A stretch of 10,918 nucleotides of DNA from an uncultured Actinomycetes bacterium (GTDB taxonomy: Bacteria > Actinomycetota > Acidimicrobiia > IMCC26256 > PALSA-555): NCBI GenBank assembly GCA_937927875.1, contig CALEYV010000155.1, forward strand, positions 1 to 10,918, in the 5' to 3' direction. The notes beneath the pieces are model-generated. The model made no database searches, was not told where the DNA came from, and was given only the letters and a program-made list of their open reading frames with translations. Both the position numbers and the translations under genes were made by a program. Positions 9,749 through 10,918 of this stretch are shown here, in pieces. Every line of letters begins with the position of its first letter. Position 1 is the stretch's first letter.

Positions 9749-10918
9749 TGGCCGACTACCCGAAGATCGTCTCGGTGGACGACCACGTCGTCGAGCCGCC
9801 CGGGGTGTGGCAGGACCGGCTGCCGGCGAAGTACCGGGAGATCGGCCCCCGCACCATGCGGGCGCCGCTCGGCGAGATGACCTTCGTCGGCGGCAAGTTC
9901 AGCTACGCGCCCGGCACCGACGGGCCGATGTGCGACTGGTGGCTCTACGAGGACCTCGTCTACCCGCTCACCCGGCTGTCGGCGGCGGTGGGCTTCGACC
10001 GGGACGAGGTGAAGGTCACCGCGATCACCTTCGACGAGATGCGGCCCGGGTGCTTCGACCCGAAGGCGCGCCTCGAGGACATGGACGCCAACTGGACCGA
10101 GGCCAGCCTGTCCTTCCCGACCTTCCCCCGGTTCTGCGGCCAGACCTTCCTCGAGGCGAAGGACCGCGAGCTCGCGCTGCTCTGCGTCAAGGCCTACAAC
10201 GACTGGATGTTCGACGAGTGGTGCGGGCCCTCCGCTGGGCGGCTCATCCCGCTGCCGCTGATCCCGCTGTGGGACGCGCAGCTCGCCGCCGACGAGGTGC
10301 GCCGCAACGCGGCGAGGGGTGGCCACGCGGTCTGCTTCACCGAGATCCCACCGTTCCTCGGGCTGCCGTCGGTCCACGACCAGGACGGCTACTGGGACCC
10401 GTTCTTCGGCGCCTGCGCCGAGACCGACACCGTCGTGTGCATGCACATCGGCTCGTCGTCGAGGATGCCGTCGACGTCGCCCGACGCACCGGCCGGGGTG
10501 GGCTCGACGCTCACCTACATGAACGCCGCCATGTCGATGGTCGACTACCTGATGTCGGGCGTGTTCGAGAAGCACCCCCGGCTCCAGATCGCGTACTCCG
10601 AGGGCCAGATCGGGTGGATCCCCTACATCCTCGAGCGGGCCGACGTCGTGTGGGAGCAGAACCGGGCCTGGGCCGGGCTCGAGGGCAAGGTGCGCAAGCC
10701 GCCGAGCCAGTACTACCGCGAGCACGTCTACGGATGCTTCTTCGACGACGAGCACGGGCTGAACTCGCTGGAGTCGGTCGGGGTCGACAACATCACCTTC
10801 GAGACCGACTACCCCCACTCCGACTCGACGTGGCCCCACACCCGCGAGGTCGCCGAGAAGCTCACCAAGAACCTCGACGACGAGACGATCTACAAGATCA
10901 TGCGGGGCAACGCGATCC
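9748..10918 (+). CDS. Amidohydrolase-2 family metal-dependent hydrolase or decarboxylase (3' truncated)
   Basis: The frame runs open from ATG 9748 to the window end, giving 390 complete codons. Members of this group are about 400 residues, so only the last few residues are probably missing. Landmarks of the TIM-barrel amidohydrolase fold (PF04909, COG2159) are SVDDHVVEPP at 9-18, where D11-X-H13 takes the place of the HXH metal ligands; a mid-barrel His in CMHIGSS (H233); the SEGQIGWIPYILERAD strand-loop at 284-299 with E285; and ETDYPHSDS at 352-360, where D354 is the expected catalytic or metal Asp. ACMS decarboxylase and LigW-like decarboxylases belong to the same fold group. The reaction is therefore either hydrolysis or non-oxidative decarboxylation of a carboxylic acid in the cytosol; sequence alone does not decide. 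The promoter carries a palindrome shared with the transporter operon, which suggests linked regulation and perhaps a shared substrate pathway. Confidence 0.88.
   Translation, partial: MADYPKIVSVDDHVVEPPGVWQDRLPAKYREIGPRTMRAPLGEMTFVGGKFSYAPGTDGPMCDWWLYEDLVYPLTRLSAAVGFDRDEVKVTAITFDEMRPGCFDPKARLEDMDANWTEASLSFPTFPRFCGQTFLEAKDRELALLCVKAYNDWMFDEWCGPSAGRLIPLPLIPLWDAQLAADEVRRNAARGGHAVCFTEIPPFLGLPSVHDQDGYWDPFFGACAETDTVVCMHIGSSSRMPSTSPDAPAGVGSTLTYMNAAMSMVDYLMSGVFEKHPRLQIAYSEGQIGWIPYILERADVVWEQNRAWAGLEGKVRKPPSQYYREHVYGCFFDDEHGLNSLESVGVDNITFETDYPHSDSTWPHTREVAEKLTKNLDDETIYKIMRGNAI

Noticed and set aside
9652..10839. Minus-strand open frame opposite the amidohydrolase
   Set aside because: The plus-strand frame shows the amidohydrolase metal-site motifs; the minus frame is its shadow.
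1..10918. CRISPR arrays, tRNA or rRNA genes, insertion sequences, phage or defence genes
   Set aside because: No repeat-spacer pattern, cloverleaf, transposase motif, terminal repeats or defence domains were seen on either strand.

Overview
The window is GC-rich with strong G/C third-position bias, frequent GTG starts, Shine-Dalgarno sites mixed with at least one apparently leaderless gene, and protein families typical of high-GC Actinomycetota. The gene content (HAAT-type ABC transporter, SDR oxidoreductases, enoyl-CoA hydratase, Amidohydrolase-2 family) looks most like Acidimicrobiia or a related soil, marine or freshwater actinobacterium. That placement is an inference from gene content; no rRNA or other phylogenetic marker is present.

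Layout. (1) 2-343: the 3' end of an unrecognised, probably secreted or surface protein. (2) 434-1769: a two-gene unit on the + strand, a classical SDR oxidoreductase followed by a low-molecular-weight protein tyrosine phosphatase-like protein, with a hairpin between them. (3) 1770-2026: a gene-free stretch with candidate hairpins and a palindromic operator-like site. (4) 2027-7112: a complete branched-chain-amino-acid-type (HAAT) ABC importer on the + strand: a LivG-like ATPase, a secreted substrate-binding protein, a strong C(UUCG)G hairpin, then one 965-residue protein that fuses LivH permease, LivM permease and LivF ATPase. (5) 7117-8839: a minus-strand pair, a 2,4-dienoyl-CoA-reductase-like SDR followed by an enoyl-CoA hydratase/isomerase, convergent with the transporter with only 4 bases between stop codons. 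(6) 8883-9704: a four-helix membrane protein of unknown function, divergent from the SDR across 43 bases. (7) 9748-10918: an Amidohydrolase-2 family protein running off the window end.

How it may work together. The transporter imports a small, possibly acidic, amide or aromatic, metabolite. The two minus-strand enzymes carry catalytic residues expected of the reductase-dependent branch of unsaturated acyl-CoA beta-oxidation (dienoyl-CoA isomerase plus 2,4-dienoyl-CoA reductase). The amidohydrolase is of a type that performs hydrolysis or decarboxylation in catabolic clusters. A 15-base palindromic site of the form CTGA-N5-CCGTCAG (11 of 15 bases identical) lies upstream of both the transporter operon and the amidohydrolase. 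The two may therefore share one regulator, not encoded here, and belong to one catabolic regulon.

The points I would look at first are this shared operator, the LivH-LivM-LivF fusion, and the paired dienoyl-CoA enzyme signatures. I see no CRISPR array, tRNA, rRNA, insertion sequence or phage gene.
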